Source: Eggerthellaceae bacterium (GTDB lineage Bacteria; Actinomycetota; Coriobacteriia; Coriobacteriales; Eggerthellaceae). From it: a stretch of DNA of 7,679 bases. The number at the start of each line of letters is the position of its first letter. The stretch's first letter is position 1. The stretch lies in the NCBI GenBank assembly GCA_003452695.1, contig DMNP01000152.1, positions 1 through 7,679 on the forward strand, in the 5' to 3' direction. A program made the position numbers and the translations under genes. Below, piece by piece: positions 1 to 6,180 of this stretch. The notes under the pieces are model-generated. The model saw nothing but the letters and a program-made list of their open reading frames with translations. It had not been told where the DNA came from and did no database searches.

Positions 1-66
1 CGTTACCGCCCATGGCCCGGCAAGCGGTGGGGATGGGAAGGAAGACAAGGGCGATTCTGGAAACGG

Positions 67-543
67 CTAGGCGAATTTCCCGGCAAGCGCTTGCGCTACG
101 TGCGGCGGGACGAAGCTGCTCACGTCCGAATGGAAGCTGGCCAATTCGCGCACGATGGACGAAGACAGATACATGTACTGCGGCGGCGACATGATGAAAA
201 CCGTCTCGATATCGCTTTCCAAGTTGTAGTTCAGCGCCGCCATCTGGAATTCGTACTCGAAGTCTGTGATGGCGCGCAGGCCTTTCACGAGCACCTGGGC
301 GTTCTGTTCGCGGGCGAAGTCGACAAGCAGGCCCTCGAAGGGCTCTACGCGCACGTTCGGCAGGTCCGCAAGGGCCACGCGGGCAAGGTCGGTGCGCTCC
401 TGCAAGGTGAACAGCGGGTGCTTGCCGACCGATGCGGCCACGGCCACGACCACTTCGTCCACGAGCTGCGATGCGCGCCGTATCACGTCGAGATGGCCAT
501 AGGTTATCGGATCGAACGTGCCGGGCGTTACTGCGCGCTTCAT
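67..543 (-). CDS. coaD: Phosphopantetheine adenylyltransferase (PPAT)
   Basis: CoaD transfers an adenylyl group from ATP to 4'-phosphopantetheine, giving dephospho-CoA, the penultimate step of cytosolic coenzyme A synthesis. The 158-residue product has the usual family length. Visible motifs are the nucleotidyltransferase signature GTFDPITYGH at residues 8-17, KGLRAITDFEYE around 88-97 with the substrate-binding Lys and Arg, and YLSSSIVRE at about 125-133, matching the family ISSTxVR motif. The reading frame stays open upstream to 1023, but that extension lies inside rsmD and is arginine-rich with no family similarity. The ATG at 543 begins directly with the conserved MKRAVTPGTFDP and has GGGAG six bases upstream. 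It is the third gene of the recG-rsmD-coaD run, 38 bases after rsmD; rsmD-coaD adjacency is common in bacteria. Identification is secure from the motifs. Confidence 0.97.
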   Translation of the reverse strand: MKRAVTPGTFDPITYGHLDVIRRASQLVDEVVVAVAASVGKHPLFTLQERTDLARVALADLPNVRVEPFEGLLVDFAREQNAQVLVKGLRAITDFEYEFQMAALNYNLESDIETVFIMSPPQYMYLSSSIVRELASFHSDVSSFVPPHVAQALAGKFA

Positions 544-549
544 GGCTTG

Positions 550-554
550 CTCCC
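550..554 (-). promoter_or_regulatory. Ribosome binding site of coaD
   Basis: On the minus strand GGGAG stands six bases before the ATG at 543. It supports this internal start over the upstream starts that would extend the frame into rsmD. Confidence 0.7.
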
Positions 555-581
555 GTTCCTTTCCCAGAGGGGTCGGCTGCA

Positions 582-1160
582 TTAGTTCTCGTGGACGAGC
601 GTCACCACAGCCGTCTTGCCGTATTTCTTGCATGATACTACGGAATAGCCGCGCCCTTCTGCGGTTTCGCATACGAGCTGCGAAGAGCCCTGCGCATGTT
701 CGTATGCGATGATGGCGTCGGGTGCAATTGCGCCCGACATTTGCAGGTCCTGCACGAGACCGATAACCTCGTCGGGAGACGCCGCATACGGAGGATCCAG
801 AAACACGAGGTCGAAGGGCTTTTGCACGCGCTGCGTTGCGCACGACGCCACATCGCGCGCGACGACGCAAGCCCGTTTCCGGTCGATTCCGCACGCCGCC
901 ACGTTTCGCCGCACGGTTTCCGCCGCCCGGGCATCGCGTTCGTAGAAGACGGCGCTCTCGGCCCCGCGCGAAAGCGCCTCGAGCCCCAAGGCGCCCGACC
1001 CGGCAAACGCATCGAGCACGCACGCCCCCTCGAACCCGCCGCGCAAGCTGTACAACGAGCTGAACAGCGCCTCGCGCACGCGGTCGCTGGTCGGGCGCGT
1101 GTTCGTGCCGGTCGGGGCCGCAATGGTCCTTCCCCGGAATTCACCTGCCACTATGCGCAT
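582..1160 (-). CDS. rsmD: 16S rRNA (guanine966-N2)-methyltransferase
   Basis: RsmD methylates the exocyclic amine of G966 in 16S rRNA, using S-adenosylmethionine, during assembly of the 30S subunit. The 192-residue product starts with the typical MRIVAGEFRGR and has TRPTSDRVREALF at about 21-33, the SAM-binding motif I VLDAFAGSGALGLEALSRGA at 48-67, and the catalytic motif IV DPPY at 122-125 inside DLVFLDPPYA. Length and motif order are normal for the family. A GTG two codons upstream (1164-1166) is also in frame, but the ATG at 1160 gives the canonical N-terminus and has GGAG five bases upstream. The gene follows recG after 96 bases and precedes coaD by 38, so cotranscription of the three is likely. 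No clear promoter or terminator is visible in the 96-base gap. Confidence 0.96.
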   Translation of the reverse strand: MRIVAGEFRGRTIAAPTGTNTRPTSDRVREALFSSLYSLRGGFEGACVLDAFAGSGALGLEALSRGAESAVFYERDARAAETVRRNVAACGIDRKRACVVARDVASCATQRVQKPFDLVFLDPPYAASPDEVIGLVQDLQMSGAIAPDAIIAYEHAQGSSQLVCETAEGRGYSVVSCKKYGKTAVVTLVHEN

Positions 1161-1165
1161 TTCCA

Positions 1166-1169
1166 CTCC
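1166..1169 (-). promoter_or_regulatory. Ribosome binding site that decides the rsmD start
   Basis: GGAG on the minus strand lies five bases before the ATG at 1160. It overlaps the alternative GTG start at 1164-1166, which argues for the ATG. Confidence 0.6.
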
Positions 1170-1256
1170 GTTCCCACCGCCTGTTCCGACGGCGTTTTCC
1201 GATATGCGGCGGACCGGGGCACGAGGGCGGGGCCCGCTGTACGCGAATTCCCGACG

Positions 1257-3458
1257 CTATCCTCCCGACAGCTCTTCGGCGCGCCTGAAGACCACGCGCG
1301 CCTCTCGCCCGAGGGCGCGGTACTGTTCCGATTCAAGGTTCGGGTCGTCTGCCAGGATGGCCAGGGCGTCGGCATGCGCCGCCTCTATCAGCGCGCCGTC
1401 GCGCACGATGTTCACGAGCTTCAGCTGCGAAGCCCCCGATTGCCGGTTCCCCAGGATGTCCCCTTCCCGGCGAAGCGACAAATCGTAGCTTGCCAGCTCG
1501 AAGCCGTCCTCGGTTCGCTCCATGGCCGCCAGACGGTCGAGCGCGACGTCCTTGCGCGTGCCCGATATCAGGTGCACTTCGCCCGGCAGCTCCCCACGCC
1601 CGACGCGCCCGCGCAACTGGTGCAGCTGCGAGAGGCCGAAACGGTCGGCGTCCTCCACGATCATGACGGTTGCATTGGGCACGTCCACGCCGACTTCGAT
1701 AACCGTCGTGGCAACGAGCACGTCCACGTCGCCCCGCCGAAAGCTTTCCATCACCTCGCGCTTCTCCGCCGCCTTCAGGCGACCGTGCACCAGGCCGACC
1801 CGGTAATCCACGAACACCTTCCCCTGCAGGAAAGCCGCCTCGTCTTCGGCCGCGCGCACGTTCGCGCCCGCCATATCGCGCTCGTCTTCGATGGCGATAG
1901 AGGAAAACGCGTAGTCCTGCGCCTCGTCCGCATCCTTGGCGGCGCCTTTCCCCTCGTCGTCCTTGCGCTTCTCGCCGACGAGCGGACACACGACGTACAC
2001 CTGCTCGCCACGCGCGCATGCAGCGAGCGCAGCATCGTAGGCAGCGCCGCGGTCGTTCAGGGTGTGCACGAACGTCTTGCGCGGGGCGCTCGCACGCGGG
2101 CGATGCTTGATGTAGGACAGGGACAAATTGCCGAACAACGCCAACGCCAGCGTGCGGGGAATGGGGGTTGCGGTAAGGAACAGCGCATCCGGGCACGTTC
2201 CCTTCGCCAGCAGGGCGGCGCGCTGCTCCACGCCGAAACGCTGCTGCTCGTCGATGATGGCCAGAGTGCAGTTTTTCATGACCAGGTCGTCTTCGATGAG
2301 CGCATGCGTGCCTATGATCACGTCCAGCGAACCGTCGGCTGCCTGCTCGACGATGCGCGCACGTTCCGCTTTGGCGGTAGACCCCGTGAGCAGCGCATGC
2401 GAAACGCCCGCTTGCCCCAAGAGCTCCCCTAAGCCCGCCTCGTGCTGCTGCGCGAGTATCTCGGTCGGAGCCATCAGCAGCGCCTGCCCGCCCGAATCGG
2501 CAGCCGCAGCCAGCGCGAAGCCCGCCACGACGGTCTTTCCCGTGCCGACATCGCCGAGAAGCATGTGGTTCATGGCAGCCGGCGCGGCCATGCGCTGCAG
2601 GATGTCGTCTTTGGCGTTCGCCTGCTCTTCGGTGAGGGCGAAGGGCAGGCTGAGCTGCAGCTGGTCGACGCGCGGACCGCTGCATTCGTGCGCTATGGGC
2701 TGCAGGCCCTCTGCACGCTTCGCACCGTCCTGCATCAGCATGAGCTCGAGCAGCAGCACTTCCTCGTAGGCAAGCCTGCGGCGTGCTTGCCGTTGCTCTT
2801 CCATCGTATGGGGGAAATGCACGCACGAAAGCGCCTGCGTGCGGCTCATCAGGCGATAACGCGCACGAAGATGCAAGGGCAGCGGATCGGACGCGCCGCG
2901 CACGTCGTCAAGCGCATTCGACACGAGCCGTCTCATCAGGCCCGCCTTCACCGAACCGCTCAGCGGATGCACCGGCACGATCATGCCGTGGAAGCTTGCG
3001 CCACCATCTTCGAGCACCTCTATGTAGGGATTCACCATGCGCTTGAAGCCGTAATCGAACTCCACCTTTCCCGAAACCGCTACGAGCATGCCCTTCTTAA
3101 GCTGGTCCGCAAGCCAGGGCTGCCGAAACGCGGTTACGATGAGCACCCCCGTTTCGTCCACGATCCCGATTTCCACCAGGGGCAGGTTCGGCCTCGGGCG
3201 CTTCAGCTTCACTTCGTGGATTTCGGCCCGTATCGTGCACGACTCGCCTATGGCGGCGCTGAGCACCGTCTTCACCTGCGACATGTCTATATAGCGGTGA
3301 GGAAAGTTGCAGACCAGGTCCCGTACGGTGGCAATGCCGATTTTCGCCAGGTCCTTGGCACGCTTGGGGCTGACCATGTTCACGGACGTGACCGGCTCTT
3401 CGAATGCAAGCGTGGCGCGCAGGCGGTCGATGGGTGCTTTGTCTTTCGTTTCTGCCAT
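1257..3458 (-). CDS. recG: ATP-dependent DNA helicase RecG
   Basis: RecG is a superfamily 2 double-stranded DNA translocase that remodels stalled replication forks and branch-migrates Holliday junctions. With the ATG at 3458 the product has 733 residues. The N-terminal wedge/OB region covers roughly 20-270. Helicase motifs follow in order: Walker A GDVGTGKT (302-309), APTEILAQQH (330-339), motif II DEQQRFG (403-409), TATPIPRT (429-436), then LVHGR (556-560), ATTVIEVGVDVPNA (583-596), and QLRGRVGRG (614-622), and finally the C-terminal region common to RecG. Two oddities: motif II is DEQQ where most RecG proteins have DEQH, and an acidic, lysine-rich stretch at about 496-550 is longer than in E. 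coli RecG. The frame is open back to 3815, but that part translates the intergenic repeats. ATGs at 3464 and 3476 are alternatives; none has a clear ribosome binding site. First gene of recG-rsmD-coaD. Confidence 0.97.
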   Translation of the reverse strand: MAETKDKAPIDRLRATLAFEEPVTSVNMVSPKRAKDLAKIGIATVRDLVCNFPHRYIDMSQVKTVLSAAIGESCTIRAEIHEVKLKRPRPNLPLVEIGIVDETGVLIVTAFRQPWLADQLKKGMLVAVSGKVEFDYGFKRMVNPYIEVLEDGGASFHGMIVPVHPLSGSVKAGLMRRLVSNALDDVRGASDPLPLHLRARYRLMSRTQALSCVHFPHTMEEQRQARRRLAYEEVLLLELMLMQDGAKRAEGLQPIAHECSGPRVDQLQLSLPFALTEEQANAKDDILQRMAAPAAMNHMLLGDVGTGKTVVAGFALAAAADSGGQALLMAPTEILAQQHEAGLGELLGQAGVSHALLTGSTAKAERARIVEQAADGSLDVIIGTHALIEDDLVMKNCTLAIIDEQQRFGVEQRAALLAKGTCPDALFLTATPIPRTLALALFGNLSLSYIKHRPRASAPRKTFVHTLNDRGAAYDAALAACARGEQVYVVCPLVGEKRKDDEGKGAAKDADEAQDYAFSSIAIEDERDMAGANVRAAEDEAAFLQGKVFVDYRVGLVHGRLKAAEKREVMESFRRGDVDVLVATTVIEVGVDVPNATVMIVEDADRFGLSQLHQLRGRVGRGELPGEVHLISGTRKDVALDRLAAMERTEDGFELASYDLSLRREGDILGNRQSGASQLKLVNIVRDGALIEAAHADALAILADDPNLESEQYRALGREARVVFRRAEELSGG

Positions 3459-3464
3459 GTCCAT

Positions 3465-3470
3465 ACTGTA
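3465..3470 (-). promoter_or_regulatory. Possible -10 element for a leaderless recG transcript
   Basis: On the minus strand TACAGT lies six bases before the ATG at 3458, so transcription would start at or near the A of that codon. No Shine-Dalgarno sequence precedes any of the candidate recG starts (3458, 3464, 3476), and leaderless mRNAs are frequent in Actinobacteria. No good -35 hexamer is seen, so this is a weak inference. Confidence 0.3.
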
Positions 3471-3574
3471 CCGCATGCACGGGCTCTCGCGCCCTTCATT
3501 CGTCGTGCACCCGGATTTGCCTGCATATCGTTGCCCTTTGGTCACGATATTGGCAGTTCCTGCTTTTGCCTTGC

Positions 3575-3812
3575 CTGTCCGCCCAAGCGCGATCGGGGCG
3601 TCGAGCTTAACCCGCGATGCCGCTTGCCGGAGCGAGCGGCGGGCTCTCTTCCCTGTCCGCCCAGCGCGCGAGGGAGGGGCGGCCTTCCCCGCGATTTTGC
3701 TGACCGGGCATGCGGCGTATCTACCTTCTCTGTCCGCCCATCCGCGCCGGGGGACGGCCCCGCGCGCCCCCTCGCGCCTTTTCCCCGCGATAACCGCGCT
3801 TGGGGAAACCGG
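3575..3812. repeat. Three diverged direct repeats of about 77 bases
   Basis: CTGTCCGCCCA occurs exactly at 3575-3585, 3653-3663 and 3730-3740, a spacing of 78 and 77 bases. A second shared block, CCGCGAT, recurs at 3612-3618, 3689-3695 and 3785-3791. Between these anchors the units are diverged but similarly GC-rich; the third has about 19 extra bases between the anchors. Unit 1 also contains a hairpin, GCCGCT (3619-3624) with AGCGGC (3635-3640). The units lie upstream of recG and encode nothing recognisable. The origin is unknown; amplification of an intergenic element is one explanation. Confidence 0.65.
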
Positions 3813-3946
3813 CAATTACGCAAGGGCAGCTCACCACTTATAGAAGCGCTTTGGTGCTTACACTTACTAGCCGGTTTCCTTGTGGGCGCGGTTCCTGCGG
3901 GGGGCGCTCAGAGGGCGCGCGGGGCCGTCCCCCGGCGCGGCTGGGC
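3736..3946. repeat. Long imperfect inverted repeat with 77-base arms
   Basis: The arm at 3736-3812 is the reverse complement of 3871-3946 with a few differences: the outer 34 bases match with one mismatch, and the inner ends (AAACCGG at 3806-3812, CCGGTTT at 3871-3877) match exactly. The region between has a three-base gap and scattered changes. The loop of 58 bases holds a smaller stem, CACCA (3832-3836) with TGGTG (3852-3856), and the palindrome AAGCGCTT. The left arm is also the third unit of the direct array. A cruciform, a long RNA hairpin or a MITE-like remnant are possible; I saw no target-site duplication at the outer ends and no transposase. Confidence 0.75.
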
Positions 3947-3967
3947 TACTCTTGGGGAGTGCGTCGT

Positions 3968-3995
3968 GTGTCAGGGGGACGTTTCTCTTTGACAC
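3968..3995 (-). repeat. REP-like palindrome, unit 1 (inverted)
   Basis: This 28-base unit begins GTGTCAGGGGGACG and ends CTTTGACAC. It is nearly the exact reverse complement of unit 2, 40 bases further on, so the two could also pair with each other. Confidence 0.7.
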
Positions 3996-4035
3996 GCTTG
4001 TCCTGTTGCCAATGGAGACCCCTCCTGGTTCGAGT

Positions 4036-4062
4036 GTGTCAAGAGAAACGTCCCCCTGACAT
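4036..4062 (+). repeat. REP-like palindrome, unit 2
   Basis: The unit begins GTGTCAAGAGAAACG and ends CCCCCTGACAT. It shares the preceding CGAGT with unit 4 and has the opposite orientation to unit 1. Confidence 0.7.
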
Positions 4063-4087
4063 ACGGCTGGGTTGGGGTGCTCTTGGG

Positions 4088-4096
4088 TGCGATAAT
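4088..4096 (+). promoter_or_regulatory. Possible extended -10 promoter of the PhnP-like gene
   Basis: TGCGATAAT resembles an extended -10 element (TGnTATAAT). No good -35 hexamer is found at the normal distance. Transcription would begin near 4103 and give a leader of about 90 bases carrying palindrome units 3 and 4. Confidence 0.35.
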
Positions 4097-4106
4097 GTAT
4101 CATCGA

Positions 4107-4131
4107 GTGTCGAGGGAAACTTCCCTGACAC
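4107..4131 (+). repeat. REP-like palindrome, unit 3
   Basis: This 25-base unit is close to self-complementary, GTGTC-GAGGGAA at the left against TTCCCT-GACAC at the right. It is the shortest and most diverged copy, lacking the central ACGT of the other units. Confidence 0.65.
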
Positions 4132-4140
4132 AGGACGAGT

Positions 4141-4166
4141 GTGTCAGGGAAACGTCCCCCTGACAC
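4141..4166 (+). repeat. REP-like palindrome, unit 4
   Basis: A nine-base stem, GTGTCAGGG with CCCTGACAC, closes an eight-base loop AAACGTCC; two flanking bases on each side extend the symmetry (4139-4168). It starts nine bases after unit 3 and ends 13 bases before the hydrolase ribosome binding site. If transcription starts near 4103, the hairpin lies in the leader of that mRNA. Confidence 0.75.
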
Positions 4167-4179
4167 ACAGGCGGCGGAT

Positions 4180-4185
4180 GGGAGG
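4180..4185 (+). promoter_or_regulatory. Ribosome binding site of the PhnP-like gene
   Basis: GGGAGG stands nine bases before the ATG at 4195. It selects this start over the in-frame GTG at 4141, which lies inside palindrome unit 4. Confidence 0.75.
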
Positions 4186-4194
4186 ATTTGGATA

Positions 4195-4986
4195 ATGAAG
4201 AAGCATACGTTCACGTTTCTTGGGACTGGGGCCGGTTGCGGCGTTCCGGCGTTCTTCTGCGATTGCCCGGCGTGCGAGGAAGCGCGCAACGACCCACGGG
4301 CGCGGCGCGGCGATTGTGGCGCGCTGGTGACCGGCGAAACGCGCACGCTCATAGACACGCCACCCGACCTGCGCCAATACCTTATTCGCGAAAACCTGCG
4401 CTATATCGACGACCTCGTTTTCACGCACTGGCACTACGATCACGTGGGCGGGCTCGGCGAATTGGAGTACATGGTGCAGCTCCTGACCAAGGCACCTGTA
4501 GCCACCTATGCAAGCCCCTATACGCTGCAGAGCATCGGACGCGAGTTCGAGTACATGATGTACTGCCTTGCCACCGCGCCCGTGCAACCCTTCGAGGAAT
4601 TCGCGATAGACGGCGTGAAGTACACGGCGCTTCCCGTGCGACATGCGCCGGGCACCTACGGCTATCTGATAGAAACCGGGGAAACGCGTATGTTCTACGC
4701 GTGCGATACCGGGGCGTTGCCCGACGAGACGGCAGAGCGCGTCCGCGGAGTGGACATCCTTGCCATGGATGCCACGTACTGGAAGGAGAACGGCTATCCC
4801 GACAGCCATCACAGCGTGCAGGAGACCATCGAAGAGGGCCTGGCGCTCGATGCCGGGCAGGTTTACCTGACCCACCTGTGCATGCACTACAGCGAGCCCA
4901 TAACGCTTGCCGAGCTGCACGATTATTTGAAGCAGTACGACGGACGCGTGCTGCCCGCGCACGATGGGCTATCGTTTGCGATATGA
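4195..4986 (+). CDS. PhnP-like metallo-beta-lactamase-fold hydrolase
   Basis: The 263-residue product belongs to the metallo-beta-lactamase superfamily and most resembles PhnP-type phosphodiesterases. The N-terminus FLGTGAGCGVPAFFCDCPAC (residues 8-27) parallels E. coli PhnP, including the three cysteines (22, 24, 27) that in PhnP hold a structural zinc. The dinuclear metal site is represented by THWHYDH at 77-83, His150, Asp171 and His227 in LTHL. Asp187 and Asp192 flank the DILAMDATYW segment. There is no signal peptide or membrane segment, so it should be cytosolic. PhnP opens phosphoribosyl cyclic phosphate in the C-P lyase pathway, but no phn genes are present here, so the substrate could equally be another cyclic phosphodiester or phosphoester. 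It is the only plus-strand gene, divergent from recG and convergent with thiI, whose 3' end it overlaps by 18 bases. Confidence 0.9.
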   Translation: MKKHTFTFLGTGAGCGVPAFFCDCPACEEARNDPRARRGDCGALVTGETRTLIDTPPDLRQYLIRENLRYIDDLVFTHWHYDHVGGLGELEYMVQLLTKAPVATYASPYTLQSIGREFEYMMYCLATAPVQPFEEFAIDGVKYTALPVRHAPGTYGYLIETGETRMFYACDTGALPDETAERVRGVDILAMDATYWKENGYPDSHHSVQETIEEGLALDAGQVYLTHLCMHYSEPITLAELHDYLKQYDGRVLPAHDGLSFAI

Positions 4987-6174
4987 GGGGCACGAGTAAT
5001 CGTGCGGTTCGGCGGCTGCGGCCAGCTCCTCTATCCATTCGTCGATAGGCAGCTCGGCTTCGGCGGCCGCGACGACGTCCATCTTCGCATGCGTTTCGGG
5101 ATTTCGCGGCATGAACAGCGTGCAGCAATCGGGGGCATCCTGTGACGATATCTCGAACGTGCCCAAACGCTCGGCGTCTGCGATGATGTCCAGCTTGTCG
5201 CTTCCGATAAGGGGACGAAACACCGGCATGTCCACCGCCTGGTCGGTGGCGCGGATGTTGTCGAGCGTCTGGGAGGCCACCTGCCCGAGGCTTTCCCCCG
5301 TTACCAGTGCTCCGGCTCGTTCCGCCCGCGCAATGCGCTCGGCCACCTTGAACATGAGCCGCCGGTACATGACGACCCGCAGCGACGGCGGCACCTTGGC
5401 GGCGATTTCCTTCTGGTAATCGCCGAACGGCACGACGTGCACCCGGGCAATGCATCCCGTCCGTTCCAGCACCCGGGCAATATCGTCGACCAGGTATTCG
5501 CTCGTGTCAGAGGTCTGCGGGCGCCCCGAGAAATGCACGCCGATGCAGATAGCTCCGCGCCGCGCCATCTTCCAGAGCGCGACGGGCGAATCGATGCCGC
5601 TCGAAAGCAGGCACACCACGCGCCCGGAACTGCCCACGGGAAGGCCGCCCACTCCGCGTTCGCTGCGCGCATAGATGTATGAAGCGTTTTGCACCACTTC
5701 CACGGCAACGGTAACGTCGGGGCCCTTCATCTTCACCGTCTTGTCGGGGAAAGCCGCGCACAATGCGGCGCCGACGATCTGGTTCATCTGCATGGAATCG
5801 GTCGCGAAATCGGTGTGGTTGCGCCGGGCGTGCACTTTGAACGTGTCGAAATCCCCGCTTTCGGCCAACGCGTTCACCGCGACGCTGCACATCACATCCA
5901 TATCGCGCTCGCACTTGAAACCGCACGACACGCGCGCAACGCCCGGAACGTCGCGCACCGTCGCGGCCACTTCCAGGGCCTTTTCGAAGCTCGTGCCCTC
6001 CCGCAGGAACACGCACAAACGCCCCGATATCCGGTGAACGGTGACGACGGGGAAATCGCCGAGAAGCGCCTCTACGTTTTTAACGAGGCGCTTCTCGAAA
6101 TTGGAACGATTATGGCCCTTCAGGCCGATTTCGTGGTAGTGGATTAGGCAAATCCGCTGATGACGCTCTTCCAC
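4969..6174 (-). CDS. thiI: ThiI-type tRNA 4-thiouridine synthetase / thiazole sulfurtransferase, no rhodanese domain
   Basis: ThiI adenylates U8 of tRNA and exchanges it for sulfur to give s4U, and in many bacteria also feeds sulfur to thiamine thiazole synthesis. The 401-residue product has the N-terminal ferredoxin-like region (HYHEIGLKGHNR, 12-23), a THUMP domain (about 60-170, with FKVHARRNHTDF), and a PP-loop ATPase beginning VVCLLSSGIDSPVA (186-199). TGESLGQVASQTLDN (292-306) and DCCTLF (349-354) carry typical later motifs; one of these cysteines matches the catalytic Cys344 of the E. coli enzyme. The protein ends there: the C-terminal rhodanese domain of E. coli ThiI is absent, as in many Gram-positive bacteria. 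The PP-loop reads SSGIDS instead of the usual SGGxDS. The GTG at 6174 is chosen for AGGA six bases upstream and because conserved sequence starts there. It follows rpoZ by eight bases. Confidence 0.94.
   Translation of the reverse strand: MEERHQRICLIHYHEIGLKGHNRSNFEKRLVKNVEALLGDFPVVTVHRISGRLCVFLREGTSFEKALEVAATVRDVPGVARVSCGFKCERDMDVMCSVAVNALAESGDFDTFKVHARRNHTDFATDSMQMNQIVGAALCAAFPDKTVKMKGPDVTVAVEVVQNASYIYARSERGVGGLPVGSSGRVVCLLSSGIDSPVALWKMARRGAICIGVHFSGRPQTSDTSEYLVDDIARVLERTGCIARVHVVPFGDYQKEIAAKVPPSLRVVMYRRLMFKVAERIARAERAGALVTGESLGQVASQTLDNIRATDQAVDMPVFRPLIGSDKLDIIADAERLGTFEISSQDAPDCCTLFMPRNPETHAKMDVVAAAEAELPIDEWIEELAAAAEPHDYSCPSYRKR
4990..5005. terminator. Hairpin at the convergent gene ends
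   Basis: GCACGA (4990-4995) and TCGTGC (5000-5005) form a perfect six-base-pair stem with a GTAA loop, three bases after the hydrolase stop codon and inside the last codons of thiI. No T-run follows on either strand, so a role as a bidirectional terminator is only a possibility. Confidence 0.35.
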
Positions 6175-6180
6175 GAGCCG

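Larger units (their letters stand above)
3459..4194. other. Repeat-rich intergenic region between recG and the hydrolase gene
   Basis: This 736-base stretch separates the divergent recG and PhnP-like genes. Frames are open across parts of it on both strands, but their products are arginine- and proline-rich translations of repeats and match no family I recognise. From left to right it holds a plain 115-base stretch beside recG, three direct units of about 77 bases (3575-3812), an inverted copy of the third (3871-3946), and four short palindromes (3968-4166), then the hydrolase ribosome binding site. No tRNA, rRNA or known riboswitch pattern was recognised. Confidence 0.75.

Noticed and set aside
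1..66. Possible start of a further minus-strand gene after coaD (ATG at 11-13)
   Set aside because: Only four codons are in the window and no ribosome binding site precedes them; nothing in these 66 bases can be supported.
544..1023. N-terminal extension of the coaD frame
   Set aside because: It overlaps rsmD entirely and lacks similarity to any CoaD; the ATG at 543 has a ribosome binding site and the canonical N-terminus.
696..2432. Long plus-strand open frame of 578 codons
   Set aside because: It lies antisense to rsmD and recG in GC-rich DNA; the product is rich in Arg, His and Ala with no recognisable motif, while the opposite strand encodes clear helicase motifs.
1333..2826. Minus-strand open frame of 497 codons in another frame of recG
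   Set aside because: Arg/Ala/Gly-rich translation typical of an alternate frame in high-GC coding DNA; recG explains the region fully.
3477..3815. N-terminal extension of the recG frame by more than 100 residues
   Set aside because: It translates the direct repeats into Arg/Gly-rich sequence; RecG similarity begins only after 3458.
2442..3992. Long plus-strand open frame of 516 codons
   Set aside because: Antisense to recG and then through the intergenic repeats; no family motif and no ribosome binding site seen.
3968..4166. CRISPR array
   Set aside because: The units differ in length and orientation, spacers are 40, 44 and 9 bases and there are no cas genes; clustered palindromes fit better.
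3867..4358. Minus-strand open frame of 163 codons over the palindromes
   Set aside because: It runs antisense into the PhnP-like gene and is composed mainly of translated repeats; no motif or start signal.
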